Source: Pseudoscleropodium purum (taxonomy: Eukaryota; Streptophyta; Bryopsida; Hypnales; Brachytheciaceae). Taken from it: a stretch of 64,000 bases of DNA. The notes under the pieces are model-generated. The model worked only from the letters and a program-made list of their open reading frames with translations. It ran no database searches and had not been told where the DNA came from. Positions 26,391 to 37,840 of this stretch are shown here, piece by piece. The DNA lies in NCBI GenBank assembly GCA_963969395.1, contig OZ017799.1, positions 9,116,501-9,180,500 of the forward strand. The letters run 5' to 3'. Position 1 is the first letter of the stretch. Every line of letters starts with the position of its first letter. The translations under genes were made by a program, and so were the position numbers.

Positions 26391-26750
26391 TGTGGCATTT
26401 GGACTCTAGTGTGGAGATTATTGAATTTCAAAGTTTTTATGAATTTCAAAGTTGAATGAAATTATCTTTTATTTTGTAAAATTCATAATTTTTACATTGC
26501 ATGTCTAAATACCACAAAACAAAGCCCTAGTGCTCTTTCATGCATAGAGCCTTCTATTTGTGCTAACTTTGTGGCATTTGGACATGCAGTGTGAAAGTTA
26601 TTGAATTTCAAAGCTTTTATGAATGAGAAACTGAATCAAATTATCTATTAATTTGAAAAAATCATAACTTTTGCATCGTATGTCCAAAACTTATAAACCA
26701 AAATCCTTACACTCTTTTGGGTGCAAGGTTTTCTATAGCCTCCTTCATGT
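26391..26750. repeat. Two degenerate tandem copies, period 179 bp
   Basis: TGTGGCATTTGGAC at 26391 recurs at 26570, followed in both by TTATTGAATTTCAAAG.TTTT, GAAATT/CAAATTATCT and TGTCYAAA. Related words occur at 55390-55540 and 21545-21565. Confidence 0.7.
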
Positions 26751-27093
26751 ATAAAGCTCTCTAATTTATTCGTATCATGACCGCAACCTCTTGCACCGCA
26801 ACAAAGTCCTTGCACTCTTTCATGCATAAAAGATATTGAATTTCGAAGTTTTTATAAATTAAAAAACTAAAAAGTTACTTCTACTTTTATTTTGGCTGTG
26901 GCAACAGCAACAGCAAATGGACCACCCAATTGGTGAAAAAGAGAAAAAGAGGGAAAAGGAAAAACAGAGAAAATGGGTGATGTCACAGAGTTCCACGTCA
27001 GCATACCCGCACTATGACGTCGACATCGATCGAGACCATCTCGTACCCCTTCCTCTGCATCGTCGCTGAACTCCACTCTCGAGCAATCTAGGT

Positions 27094-27112
27094 TTTAGGG
27101 TTTGGGTTTTTG
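27094..27112 (+). promoter_or_regulatory. Telo-box in the leader of the small membrane protein gene
   Basis: GGTTTTAGGGTTTGGGTTTT contains TAGGGTTT, the telo-box often found near transcription starts of plant housekeeping genes. It lies about 145 bp upstream of the ATG. Confidence 0.55.
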
Positions 27113-27254
27113 CAGATCAATTGCAGGATTCTCTCACTGCTACCCATCCGATTTGGGGGGTTTAGAGTTTCGGAGATTAATTGCACGATTGATTCAATTT
27201 GCGAGGATATTTGCTTTTACTGTGAGCGATTTGTGAAATTCCGTTGAGGGGATC

Positions 27255-28551
27255 ATGTCTCCGCAGGAGAAGAAGACGACTTCGACGGGTAGTCCAGTCG
27301 GAGCTCCAGCGGAACCGCCGTTCGTTCCGGAAGCAGCGTCGCCTGCAGAGCGGGCCGCGGGGTGGAAGAATCCACCGTCGCGTATGCAGTTGATGATGTG
27401 GAGTGGAAGCAAGCGTCACGTATTTGTGGGGATGCTGGGCGTCAGTGTCCTCGCCACCATTCCTTGGGTGCTTCTTACCTCAGGTATCGGAGTGATGTTT
27501 TTATTGAGAATGTGAATGCTTTGGGTATTTTCCTCATTTTTCATTTTTTCCGTATTATTTTAGGAAAATGTAATGGAAGATTTTCGAAAGCCTGGGTGTT
27601 GCGTAAGCGCTCGGAAACTTGCCGCCGGTCTCAATTTTCTGCATTTAATTTGCATTTGGACTATGTGACAAGATATGATTCGTTACTGCAATGAGACATT
27701 CTTTGGGAAATTGCGGATAGCATTGCCATGTTGTAACCGGTCCTGGCTGTACCGAGGGTTGGAGATGTAGTTCCTTGTCTTCTTAACGTGCTCGTGTGGA
27801 GCTCAAAATTCGGTGAAGCTCTTGAAGTATCTGATTGTAACATTTTTCTGAACTTGAAAGTGGTCAGAATGGCTCATTTGGATGCTGTGTATCTATGCCC
27901 CAGAGTACTCCAGTTCTGACTGGCTTTACTTTGGCCTCGAAGGATTTTCAGAACTCTTGTCTATACCCTAAACCCTAAACCCTAAATTCTAAAAATCCTG
28001 AAACCCAAATAATTTCTAAGAACAGAAAAAACGAACTACTGAAATGAACGAATCTTAAACCCTATAGTTCCCGAATGTGAAAAGGTAGCTGCTGATGCCT
28101 ATAGCTGCTGAAACAAATCGTTTTTGAAGCTTCAAGGAAGTAAATAAATGTTTCAATAGAGAAAAGAAACTATACCCTACATTTTTTTAACAAAAAAGTC
28201 TTTTGAAAGTTACCACACTTTATTAGACAGCTTATAGAAACTTTGAATAATGTTGCTCAAATTAACTCTATTCTTGAAGTTCAAGTCTTGAACCCTGACA
28301 CCCCTCGTAGAGACATTTGGCCACTTGAGATCAGTTCTCATTCTGAACCTGATATAGAAATGGCCTGATGATTCTTCTAGAAATGGAAGGAGAGATTTTT
28401 GTAAAGTGAAACTCATTTCTGATTGTGCTTGTGTGCTTGCGCAGGTAAAAAGCATGATTCACATGCTGACTACATGGATAGAGCTGAGGGAGCACGTCGA
28501 TCTCGGTTGTCGAATGCGTCAACTGCCGTAGCCTCTCCCACATCATCTTAA
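27255..28551 (+). CDS. Small single-pass membrane protein, 2 exons, function unknown
   Basis: Exon 1 is 27255-27483 and exon 2 is 28445-28551. The donor CAG|GTATCG and acceptor CAG|GTAAAA join in frame to give 111 aa. The N-terminal half is Pro/Ala-rich (residues 1-40, with a PPFVPEAASPAERAAGWKNP stretch). Residues about 55-75 (HVFVGMLGVSVLATIPWVLL) form one membrane span. The tail is charged and Ser-rich (KKHDSHADYMDRAEGARRSR). I do not recognise the family by name. The shape suggests a tail-exposed organelle or ER membrane protein, which is inference. The ATG follows a leader with a TAGGGTTT telo-box at about 27096-27105. Intron 1 (961 bp) contains CCCTAAA repeats at 27964. Reading through the donor adds only a short unrelated tail. 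Codon use and composition are GC-richer than the flanks, as expected of a real exon. Confidence 0.75.
27964..27985. repeat. Interstitial plant telomere repeat, three CCCTAAA units
   Basis: Three perfect CCCTAAA units in a row inside the first intron of the small membrane protein gene. Confidence 0.9.
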
Positions 28552-29170
28552 TTTTATCCGTAGGAGCGTACTGGTGCGCTGCTTGAGAATGTTTGAGTTA
28601 CCGGTATCCCTCATATCTCTGTGGAAAACGTACGTGAGGCAACGCTACCCACGTTTTTGTTAGAGAAGCTCGTTTTGAGAGATTATTCAGAATGTGTTGC
28701 TTAAAAAGTGTAAACTTCTGGAGTTGGAGTTTAATTGTGAATAGCTGGGACCGTGTTAGTGGCATTTAGACAATATTTGTTGCTAAAGATACAGAGGGGC
28801 TACTCTTACTTCTTGTCTTTGGTATCCAGAAGGAATCCAGTCTGGTGGAGTTCTGTATTGGGCGCCTATTCTTGAGTGAAAATGCTCATCAAACTGGTCC
28901 TTGTGGACCAGTAATAGTTAGTTTTCAGATGATGAGAATGATTAATGAATTTGGGTTTCAGGTAATGCATATATGGATGGCTCTTTTGCTGGCATTGGGG
29001 ATGTTGTCATCAACATGTTCTTTAAGTTTGTGTTGGACGGAAACATAAATATGTTGCGAGGTTAGTGCTATCGAACCTTGTGATTGTGAAGATTCGGGTC
29101 TGCTCTCTGGGCTGAGAGGTGCTCCGCTTTTACACCTTGATTATTTTATTCATATATTTTCATTTTCCTA

Positions 29171-29252
29171 CTTGAGAAAAGTATGAAATGGAAGGAGGTA
29201 GTGCATGATAGGAAACATGCCAAACCTCCTTCCATTTCATACTTTTTTCAAG
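29171..29252. repeat. Precursor-like hairpin, 29-bp stem
   Basis: Arms 29171-29199 and 29224-29252 pair over 29 positions with a single G-U. After a 3-nt internal loop, 29203-29207 pairs with 29216-29220 around an 8-nt loop. Total length is 82 nt, similar to a plant microRNA precursor or a tiny foldback element. Confidence 0.85.
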
Positions 29253-30572
29253 CATGAAAGTAGCATTCGTTGATAATTTCGACATGGAGTTGAAAAAGTA
29301 TCAATTCCAACGGTGGTATAGTTTTGAAGTGAAAGATCTTACAGTTGTATTTTATCAATAGCCAAACAAAGATGAAGATTGTAGCATTGGTATGTGGTAG
29401 TATTTAGGAGCAATTTGGGGCTTCAGAGAGCCTGAACTCTATCCTCAAAGATGAAGTCCACAATCATGTAGTGAGACCTCAGAAGCCCTCACTTTGTATG
29501 TCCCACTGCACATCAATGAAAATCATTGCTTTTAATTCTAGGGATGAAATCAAATGTTGCTTCTCTGTTATAAAATTTTCAGATGTTTTTTGTGAAATAT
29601 TTTGAAATTATTTTGAATTTTAGAAGAAAAGGTTAAAGAGAATTCTAATCAATTAAAAATGTGCTTATACATTTTGAATTCTTTATTGAAGGTATATATT
29701 ATAGTGTAGAGTATAATAGCATAAACCAATTTCTGTATCATTTTGTATTTTGAAGCATGTGTTAAAATCTATGTCAAAATCTAATTTTAAGTACCAAAAA
29801 TTAAAAGTACTAAGGTATCTTCTTCTAATACATTATTTTTTTAGCTTATTACCATATTGGTATAAAATCAAAATACTATTAAGATAATTTGAATTTACTT
29901 CAATAATGAATGTGTACCAAGAATAAAATTCTATACTACAAGTTGGATGAAAGTCCTCGAGTTTTCAATATAAAATAGAGCTATTTGATCATTAATAAGT
30001 CAATGAATATTCCAAGCTTATTGGATTAATTTGATATATCCAACATTGCTTTTGTGCATTTCAACTTCAACAAGGCCCAAGGTCTAACATTCACACAAAT
30101 TAAATAAATAAAAAAGTATTTAGAGTCTTTCCAAATTCATGCTCAAAACATTCCATCTTACTATGCTAAAAATAGACACGCCAATCTAAATTTAATTTAC
30201 ATTTATTTTCTTTTTCACTTATGTTTGGTCAATGCCCTATAGGATTTGGAACGTAGGAAAGAAAGCTTTGCATTGACAAAAGTTAACCTTAAGAAGTTTG
30301 AGTAGCTACTTTTTTTATCAAAAATTGAGCCAATAGCTACATAGACAAATCCAATTATCGTAGTGTAGTTGCTTGTTTATGGAACACATGGATGCACAAG
30401 GGTAGGAGACAAAAAGTTAAAAGCATTAGAAAAAATCTATACCTCTATAGGGCCATCAAACTTTTGATATCAATGCAAATACAACAAAAAGTTTAAAATT
30501 TTATATATAAATATATACAAAATTAAGAATCATGTCCCATGTGATTACTTCAATTGCCACATTACATTAGAA

Positions 30573-30934
30573 GTAGTCACACCTTCAACCTCAGTTTAGT
30601 TCTTTGAGAATTGATATATGGTATATTGTGGTTCATTGTCCATAGCTTGCAATAACGCCAATTTTTGACCTTGAAGTTTGTCCGGACCCTCTAGAGGTGA
30701 ATAAATAGGCTCGAATTTCAATTGTTGGAGGTCTTTTGATCTAGCACTCCAAGGTTTCACCCCCTCTAGCTTTAGATAATTCATTCTCCACACTTTACAT
30801 TTTCCATGCTCTTCACTAACAAAAGGGATGTCACACCTTCTTCACATAAATTGACTCCCCATTGGTTCCTTTTTTCTCTCACCAACTTCTCTAATTTCAT
30901 AGAAGTTTGATTCTTGGAGAGGGTTTGACTACTC
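30573..30934. mobile_element. MITE-like element, nested arrangement, copies 3 and 3'
   Basis: An outer left terminus GTAGTCACACCTTC at 30573 is followed by an inverted complete copy at 30827-30934 (ATGTCACACCTTCTTCAC to GGTTTGACTAC). The inner copy shares CTCTCACCAACTTCTCTAAT with the reverse complements of the copies at 2261 and 3153. Confidence 0.7.
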
Positions 30935-31523
30935 TTATTGACAATTTATAATTTTTTTTCAAAAAAAATCAAGTTTTATAAATTTTAAACTTTCCTATAT
31001 TTACACATCTCCTAAAAGTCAAACGGATCTAGAAAGGCCCCAGATTTTGAACTTATGGGGAGTTGATTTCGATGCCATAAACTACACATACCCGGAATGC
31101 GTCCATACCTTCCTGCTGCAATGTCGGGTATCAATCCGGGGTTCAGGATCCTTCCGTTCTTCCCGCCCCGTAGTGACGTGCTGGTGTTTCCCTTGCTATG
31201 GGGATTCCCAAATTCTCCGATCTTGTTTCCGCAGTGCTTTTCTCCTCCAGATTTCTAGGTTATGCTTCGTTGACAAGTCAGTTGTGCTTAAATTGTCAGC
31301 ATTTGCGATGTGCATTAATGTTATCCTTGCACAATTCCACAATATTTTGAGCTTTTCAGGGTCTTTTGCGGTCCTCTCGTCTCTTAGATTGAAACTGAAT
31401 TCTCCTTCGTGTCTCGAGCAGTTTGGCTTATGGTGTGTTGGCACGTTATTTTGGAAGATGCGGTTGGGGTTTCTGGAACTCAATTAGGGTTTAGATTGGA
31501 GGATTAAACAGCAGAATTGAGAC

Positions 31524-33442
31524 ATGGAATCGAACGGAGGGCGAGCATATGCCTCCTCGCCTTCCCATTCTCCGCGAAGCTCGTCGCCAATTCGTGGGGA
31601 TAGTCGTGGCTTTCGTGCCGTGTGCAGTGATGTGCAGCACAAGCTTCGAGAGTTTTACACTTTTGATTTGATGCCGAAGACCTTCACACTCAAGTTCCGA
31701 CAGCGCGTGGAAGGACTCCAATTAGGTGCGAATTTTGAGGTGAATAGTCAAAACTTCTCTGATTCGCTACGGAAGATTGATTGAATCTTGTAAGTATTCA
31801 ACAAAGGTGAACTATTTTGTGAAATTCTTACAGACTGTATGTAAGATTCAATCAAGTGGAGGTGTAGCCACATGTCGTTATTCTGTGGTGTCCCTTCGCT
31901 CTTGGTTATCGACTTTGGCATGATTGAGGAACAAGGGTGGATGGCACGAATTGAGCGTTGTTGCGCAATTCACTGCATCATCGTGATTTCATTTGAATCC
32001 TCCTTTAGTCCCAGTGTAGTGTTCCAAGCAAGCCTCGCCTGAGACTCTTGTGGCAACATAGTTAGAATTTCATGTTTGGGAATTTGGAGATGTGTTGCAG
32101 GTTCACAGACAAATAAAAAATTTGGACCATCTTCAGAAAGAATTTGTGATCATTGCTCCAAAAAGACGCCTAGTGTTGAAGAAATGTTAGCTTTATACAA
32201 GCACTCTGTTCTTGGTTGTTATTTGTATGGTGCATGTTTGCTCATGCGATCACATATGATTATTTTCACTGAAGGGTAAAGGTTGTGGACAGTTTAATGG
32301 TGTGCAGGTTGATGGTATGCATCTGCAAAGGTGTAAGACTGATGATTGTCACACCAAGCTTGTCATCAAACCTTACTCTGGAAGTGGTTATTGGAGAGTG
32401 ATATGTGAGCCCAAGCAACGAGACTTGCGGATACTTACGAAGAAGATTCCTGTTGGTTCATTGTTGCATTTTCAGGTATTTCTCTATATGTTGTTACTGA
32501 ATAGAGCTTTTATTGTAAGAGAAGCTGGGATTTGAAGGTTACTCTGGGCCGTATCGGTCCATCTCAAATCTGCTTCTGAATCTTTCATATCGTTTGAATG
32601 TATTTCATGAAATAGATTAAATTTGTTGAACACTTCTAACGCTGGGCAGTTTCTACAGCTTCATGGTATTCTTTTGGCTTTATGTACTTATAATGGACTG
32701 TTTTATATGTTCTACGATACTCATTCTTTACAGAGTCTTAACATGCGTGAGCAGTTTGGGATTGGGCATGATTTCATCAGGAATTCTACTGGCTGGAAGT
32801 GGAAGGTGACGTCGGCTTTGGGCTTGCCTGGATTACCTGCAGTTCGTCAGAAGATTAAGTTTCCAGTATTCCCTGGGTTTGATTTGGATGTGGATTGGAA
32901 TGCTCAGTATGAATTGCCCGAGCTTCACGGGTATGCGAGCTCATCTTTCATCTTTTGTTGCTACGTGTTGTATGAATTCAGCAGAACAGTGTTCATGTTG
33001 TCGACAAACTAGGTTAGGATTCATACAAATCCTTACTTATTGCTGCTATAGCAACGAGCTCAATGGCAATAAAACTTCCTAATACCATCAGAATAAGCGT
33101 TCGTGCTTGTGTTTTTTCGGAACCTTTCCTCGAAGCCAAGAAGCACTTGTTCTCATTGCTTGTCGCTTACAACAATTAGTAGGCATTAAATCCTTAAACG
33201 TTGCTCAAATAGTCGTAACACCTATAGACACTTACTACAGTTTCACCATGCAATATTGACTTCACTTATATATTTGTGCACTATGTCCCTTTGTACTTTC
33301 ATTCATATGTTGCACATTATTAAGGACGTTTTTCTGCTTCTACAGGTCAAGTGGTGCTGGGGAACCCCCAATAGAGGCCAACATAGGTCACCTTCATGCC
33401 AAAATTGAAAGGGTCTCTGCTGTCTACACTCATGTCGGCTGA
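31524..33442 (+). CDS. Unrecognised protein, 4-exon model, 225 aa
   Basis: Exons 31524-31739, 32308-32475, 32734-32930 and 33346-33442 splice at GT-AG sites and keep frame to a TGA, giving 225 aa. The N terminus is Ser/Pro/Arg-rich (SSPSHSPRSSSPIRGDSRGF). The body then reads VQHKLREFYTFDLMPKTFTL, an alternating pattern that suggests beta strands. Later segments include GYWRVICEPKQRDLRILTKK, GWKWKVTSALGLPGLPAVRQ and FPGFDLDVDWNAQYELPELH. Four consecutive frame-preserving exons with high-complexity sequence argue for a real gene. No signal peptide or clear membrane helix is visible. I do not recognise the family; a beta-rich organelle-envelope protein is one guess among others. An open block at 32101-32187 could be an extra exon (see findings). 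A telo-box-like TTAGGGTTTAG lies in the leader at 31484-31494. Confidence 0.72.
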
Positions 33443-34198
33443 GCTACGTCCAAACAGTTAAATCGAACAGCGTCCAAGAATCTCTCTGAAGAAGATCCTT
33501 GATTTTCTGCGGCGTTGGAGCTTCCTACCGTGCATTGTTGCCTGTGAGGGCCTTCCGTTTACACTGCCTTTTCTCTGAAGTTCAGCTGGCTTTGTTGTTT
33601 ATTTTGCTTAACCAGTGTACATACAAGCATTTGACGAATTTGGTTCGTTTTGGGGGGCTCAGGCTTTGACTAAGTATAAAGCCGAGGGTGAACTGACCTG
33701 GATTGGGACGGCCTAGCAGAGGGGTGACACTAAATAGCTCTCCCTATTTGTTTTATATTGTATGTAACTTCTTACCAATTTCCTCTCTCTGATGGAACAT
33801 TTAAACGGTAGCAGGAGGTCACATCTTTTATGTTGTGAATGACAGCATTTTTCAGATGAATTTGTGGAATCCGTGTTGCCCTTGGACACTCGGCGTGCCG
33901 TCGTGTTTGCTCGTCATGCCATCGTAGAGTTGTAAATTCCTGTAGTCAAATTCAACAGAGCTTGGAGTTGGTCTGTTTGCCTGAATTTCTTTCTTTGACC
34001 TTGCATTCTTAAAAGTTTCTACATTGCACCTTTGGAGCAATCCCATCCTGCAAATTCCTCCCTAGAGCAATTGCATGAAAAAGTATGCACCGAAAATTGA
34101 CCCTGCAAGCATTTGAGTATGTTCCCTATTAAAATTTGCTTTAGCATATATGTTTAACTAGTGGTGGAAAAGCTCCTTGCACATGAAGAATAGTATGG

Positions 34199-34629
34199 GT
34201 TGTCACACCTTCTCCCCATTATCAATCTTCACATAAGTGGGGAAGTGGCATTCTCTTGTTAGCTTGCAAAGGTTTGTAGAGGGTCTATTTTTTAAAAGAT
34301 TGAGAATGGAGATTCTTGCCTTCTAGAGGTGAAGAATGAGTGGATAGGAATTTTTTCATGCAAATGGTTCACCTTCGGATGTGCATTGACCTCTTGTGAA
34401 TGCATGTGCCAAACTTGTGTGAATATACACTAAATGTTGGATCGTTGAAAATTTATTGCATTGATTTTGAATTGCAAGTGAACATTTCTTTCCATTTTCC
34501 ATTCTTATTCTCTACACAATTGAGGGGGGGTACACCTTCATGGAGAAGGACTTTTGATTGACTCTTCTTTTTCACTTTATACCTTCTCATCCTTCATAAA
34601 AGTCTCATTCTTGGAGAAGGTGTGGCAAC
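34199..34629. mobile_element. MITE-like element, copy 4 with outer terminus
   Basis: TTGTCACACCTTCTCC at 34199, then a degenerate copy at 34528-34629 (GTACACCTTCATGGAG to TTGGAGAAGGTGTGGCAAC). The architecture repeats that at 30573-30934. Confidence 0.6.
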
Positions 34630-35550
34630 CTTTGTTGTACCTTGCTATAAAGATCAATGTAAAGATAATTTTAAAATAAATGTCATAATTTTTTTTAAAT
34701 CATTCTTTCATTTTTTTAAATATGGAGAATTTGATACAAAGGAAAGTTCTTCTCTAAAGCATTTGTCTAATTTTTTTTCTAACCTTAATTAAATATTTTG
34801 CATAAAATGTTGACCTTGATAGCCAAGCACAATATAGGAATATAAGAGCAAGAGAGTCAATGAATACAATTATAGAATTCAGTTCATTACTTACTTGTGC
34901 ATCATGCAAAAGAATGTTCTCTATTTTTAATTTCAAGGTTGGAACACATCTATGCAATTTCGTATTGTTCTATACTTCACATCAATGATCTCAAAACTAA
35001 TTCAAGGTTTTTAGCAAAGTCTTCATTTTTGGAAGATTTTTTTTGAATTTATACTAGGGATATGAAAAATTAAGTAGCAATCAAGTGAAATTTAGCGAGT
35101 TTTGGAATTGCTACATCACATAGTCAAGTTTATACATATCATTCTTGAATATGACAATTAAAGATTGCACAAGGAAGGCAAGTGAACCAATGGAAATTGA
35201 AGAGTTATTTGAAGTAACCAATGAGAGTTGCCATATTTGTACTTCAAGGATGTCCAATTTAGGGTAGTCTAGAATCAATAGTAAGAATACCTATGACCTC
35301 AACTTTGAAAATATGTAGCATATTCATCCAAACTTTAAAAATTCTTAAACCAAGTGCATTCAGATAGTTTTACTTTCAATTGCTAATATTGTGATGTGAT
35401 ATGTTTCTTGAATTGCAATTAGAATTGTTCATTTGAAAAGTTGTGTTTGTTTTAGGTGCAAATACGTTGATCCCATGATGATGATGCACATGGATCAAAG
35501 TGGTGTGACAGATGACAATGAATCCATCCACATAAGATAAAATAAAGTGC

Positions 35551-35820
35551 ATATATTCATCTATAGAATTTTGTACAAGAAGGGAAGATCTTGCATAATA
35601 GTTTGACCTCAAATGAATGCTTCTTTTCTTAAGAAGATGATACGCACTCTACCAAAAAGAATGAAATCCATGGTGACCAATCATTCTTATAGGGTTAAAC
35701 TCAAACGTTAACCCTTGAACGTTGAGGCGGACATTTTGTGTCCGATGGATGTGCAACTATTCATCCTCAAAATTTGTTTTGAAAAGGGAAGATCTTCTAT
35801 AATAGTTTGACTTGCAAATG
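35551..35820 (+). repeat. Dispersed repeat family B, two tandem copies
   Basis: The core AAGGGAAGATCTTGCATAAT followed by AGTTTGACCT occurs at 35551-35617, and again as AAGGGAAGATCTTCTATAAT at 35752-35820, 201 bp apart. Confidence 0.75.
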
Positions 35821-36070
35821 GCTACTTTTGCAATTTTGAAGGGTAGTGATTCACAGGGTAATAGAAAAGGATGATTCTGAGGGTCACCCCTTCGGCGTTT
35901 AAGGGTTAAATTCATTTCATTCAAATTTTCAGTTATTATGAAAACCACCTTTTACTTATGTTTACTAAATTTTCATGAGTTGCATCATGTCCTTGAAATA
36001 AGTTATAAGTGGCTGTCACTTGTGTCCGTTCAGTTGTTTGTCTGTGGTTGGGTTGGGCGTTTTTTTCTTC

Positions 36071-36157
36071 CCCGCCAGGCTGCTTGCAGCTGGGTGTTAT
36101 GTACTCTTCTTCTGCAATGAAATCCCGTTTTATTTGTGTAAAAACAAAAACAAAAAT
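36071..36157 (+). mobile_element. LINE/SINE-like 3' end, copy A
   Basis: A GCTGC-TT-GCAGC hairpin (36079-36090) is followed by TGCAATGAAATCCCGTTTTA and an (A4C)-type tail. Matching order occurs in copies B (42321) and C (43641). Confidence 0.7.
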
Positions 36158-36373
36158 TATAAGATTGGAACTCTGGTGAGCTCTTAAATGGAGCAGAATA
36201 TTTATACCTACACAAGCAAGCTCAGTGTGAAAACCATGGTGTGAACTTTGAATGGAAGTTTGAAATCATTTATCAGGGTTTTTGTTTGTTTGTTTTGTTT
36301 GTTTGTTTTGGAAAGAATGGTGAGCATTACATTTATCGGTGTTTCAACAGACCTGTTAGCAACTTGTGCTAAG

Positions 36374-37087
36374 GGAAGCAACCCATTCCTAAGCACTTAA
36401 ACAGTTTCTGGTATTTGCACGGTGGGTTTCTTCAAAGGGTAAATTTTTTTTTATCAGTAAGTAGAAATAGACAGCAGAAGGTTTGCATAATTTTCTAGAT
36501 TTTTTTTCCACAACATAAAATTATTGTGAATTTTTTAGCAAGAGATGGGCTTTCTCTCATGATGGTGATATAGACCTTCCTCTTTCCAACCAAGGGCTAG
36601 TTGCAATATCGAGAGTCTTGTTAGCCAATCATAATGTGCCATGACTACGTTAGAAATTGCACCATAATTAATTGTTGCTCATTCTTTTGCACAGGAAGAA
36701 AATAGCCTATGGGAGGCAACCCATTTATAATGAACATTCCATTATGGTAAAGTATAGACTATTCTCTTATTGTCCATAAGAAATGAACAACAACTAATTA
36801 TGACACAATTTTCGATGCAACTGTAGTATATTATGATTAGCTAGTAAGACTCTCAATATTGCAACTAGCCTTTCATTGGAAAGAAGAAGGTCTAAGTTAT
36901 ATCACCATCATGGAAGAAAATCCATCTTTTGCTAAAAAATTCACGATAACTTTGTGTTGCCAAAAAAAATTTGGAAAATCATACAAACCTTTTGTTGCCT
37001 ATTGCTAAATATGAGAAAATTTAACCTCTAAAGAAACCCGCCTTGCATATACTAGAAACTACTTAAGTAGTCAGGAATGGATTGCCT
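36374..37087. repeat. Large imperfect inverted repeat, arms about 330 bp
   Basis: The left arm (from GGAAGCAACCCATTCC at 36374) and the right arm (ending GGAATGGATTGCC near 37087) pair through AGCAACC, GGGTTTCTT, AAAGGTTTG, GTGAATTTTTTAGCAA, ATGATGGTGATATA, GAGAGTCTT and TTGTTG words in mirrored order. The centre is near 36735. Related 30-base direct repeats flank it at 36341 and 37143. Confidence 0.8.
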
Positions 37088-37840
37088 CTTTTACATTGCC
37101 AAAATGGGGCGGCGGTCAAAATTGGGTTGCATCCCATATCAATGTTTTAACAAACCTATTAGCAACTTGTGCTCATAATTATGAAAATTAAGGTTTGAAA
37201 CATTGATGTTAAACTAAGGTAGGAGGCTCTTAAAGCATGCATTTAAGGTATGGTCTGCCTTTTTCATGTGGTTTTTTGAATGGGATTATTTTCAGCTCAT
37301 TTTTAGACAAAAAAAAAATAGATTTTGATTGTAACCCAAGTTGTTTCGTATTTTTGAAGCATTTTTGAATTACTTGTGAATTTTCAAACAAGATGTGTCA
37401 TAGGTCCCTATTTTTGACCCTAGATCTTCCATAAATCATTCACTTGAAAATTTTAGAGAGAAATGGAGAAAGCAAAGAAAATGATTGGTTCGTGCAATAA
37501 ATAATATTTATTTTATTAATCTATTCAATGGTTGTAGAAGGTCCATTTAAAAAACACTTCAAATCCATTACAAGCAAGTCTACATGGGTGGTTCTAAATG
37601 ACCCTCCAACATTCAAGCCTCCTACCTTACTACAAGCTGAGGTTCATCAAATACATCATTCATGAGAATTGACATTTTGTATACTTTAGTGGGTGGAGAA
37701 TAGAATTGAAGGATGTTGGAAATTTCCCATGTAGGTTTCATTTGGGCTCATTTGGGGGGAGTTCCTTGCTTCTAGTCTCAATTTATGGCTTTGGGCCAAA
37801 AGGGAAGGGAAACAAGAGGCCTTGCATTTGAGAAATTTAA

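Larger units (their letters stand above)
21480..27060. other. Gene-poor AT-rich interval
   Basis: Apart from a GC-richer patch at 21900-22480 without a recognisable protein, this is AT-rich DNA dense in stops. It holds an inverted family-B copy (22800-22890) and a degenerate 179-bp repeat (26391-26750). No gene supported. Confidence 0.5.
28560..31480. other. Interval without a confident gene
   Basis: Probable 3' flank of the membrane protein gene, then AT-rich DNA. It holds a strong hairpin at 29171-29252 and a nested inverted-repeat element at 30573-30934. A 146-codon ORF at 31047-31487 lies in the leader or promoter area of the next gene and has no protein-like features. Confidence 0.5.

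Noticed and set aside
31047..31487. 146-codon plus ORF before the unrecognised gene
   Set aside because: Cys/Ser/Leu-rich composition without motifs, ending in the telo-box of the next leader; most likely untranslated upstream DNA.
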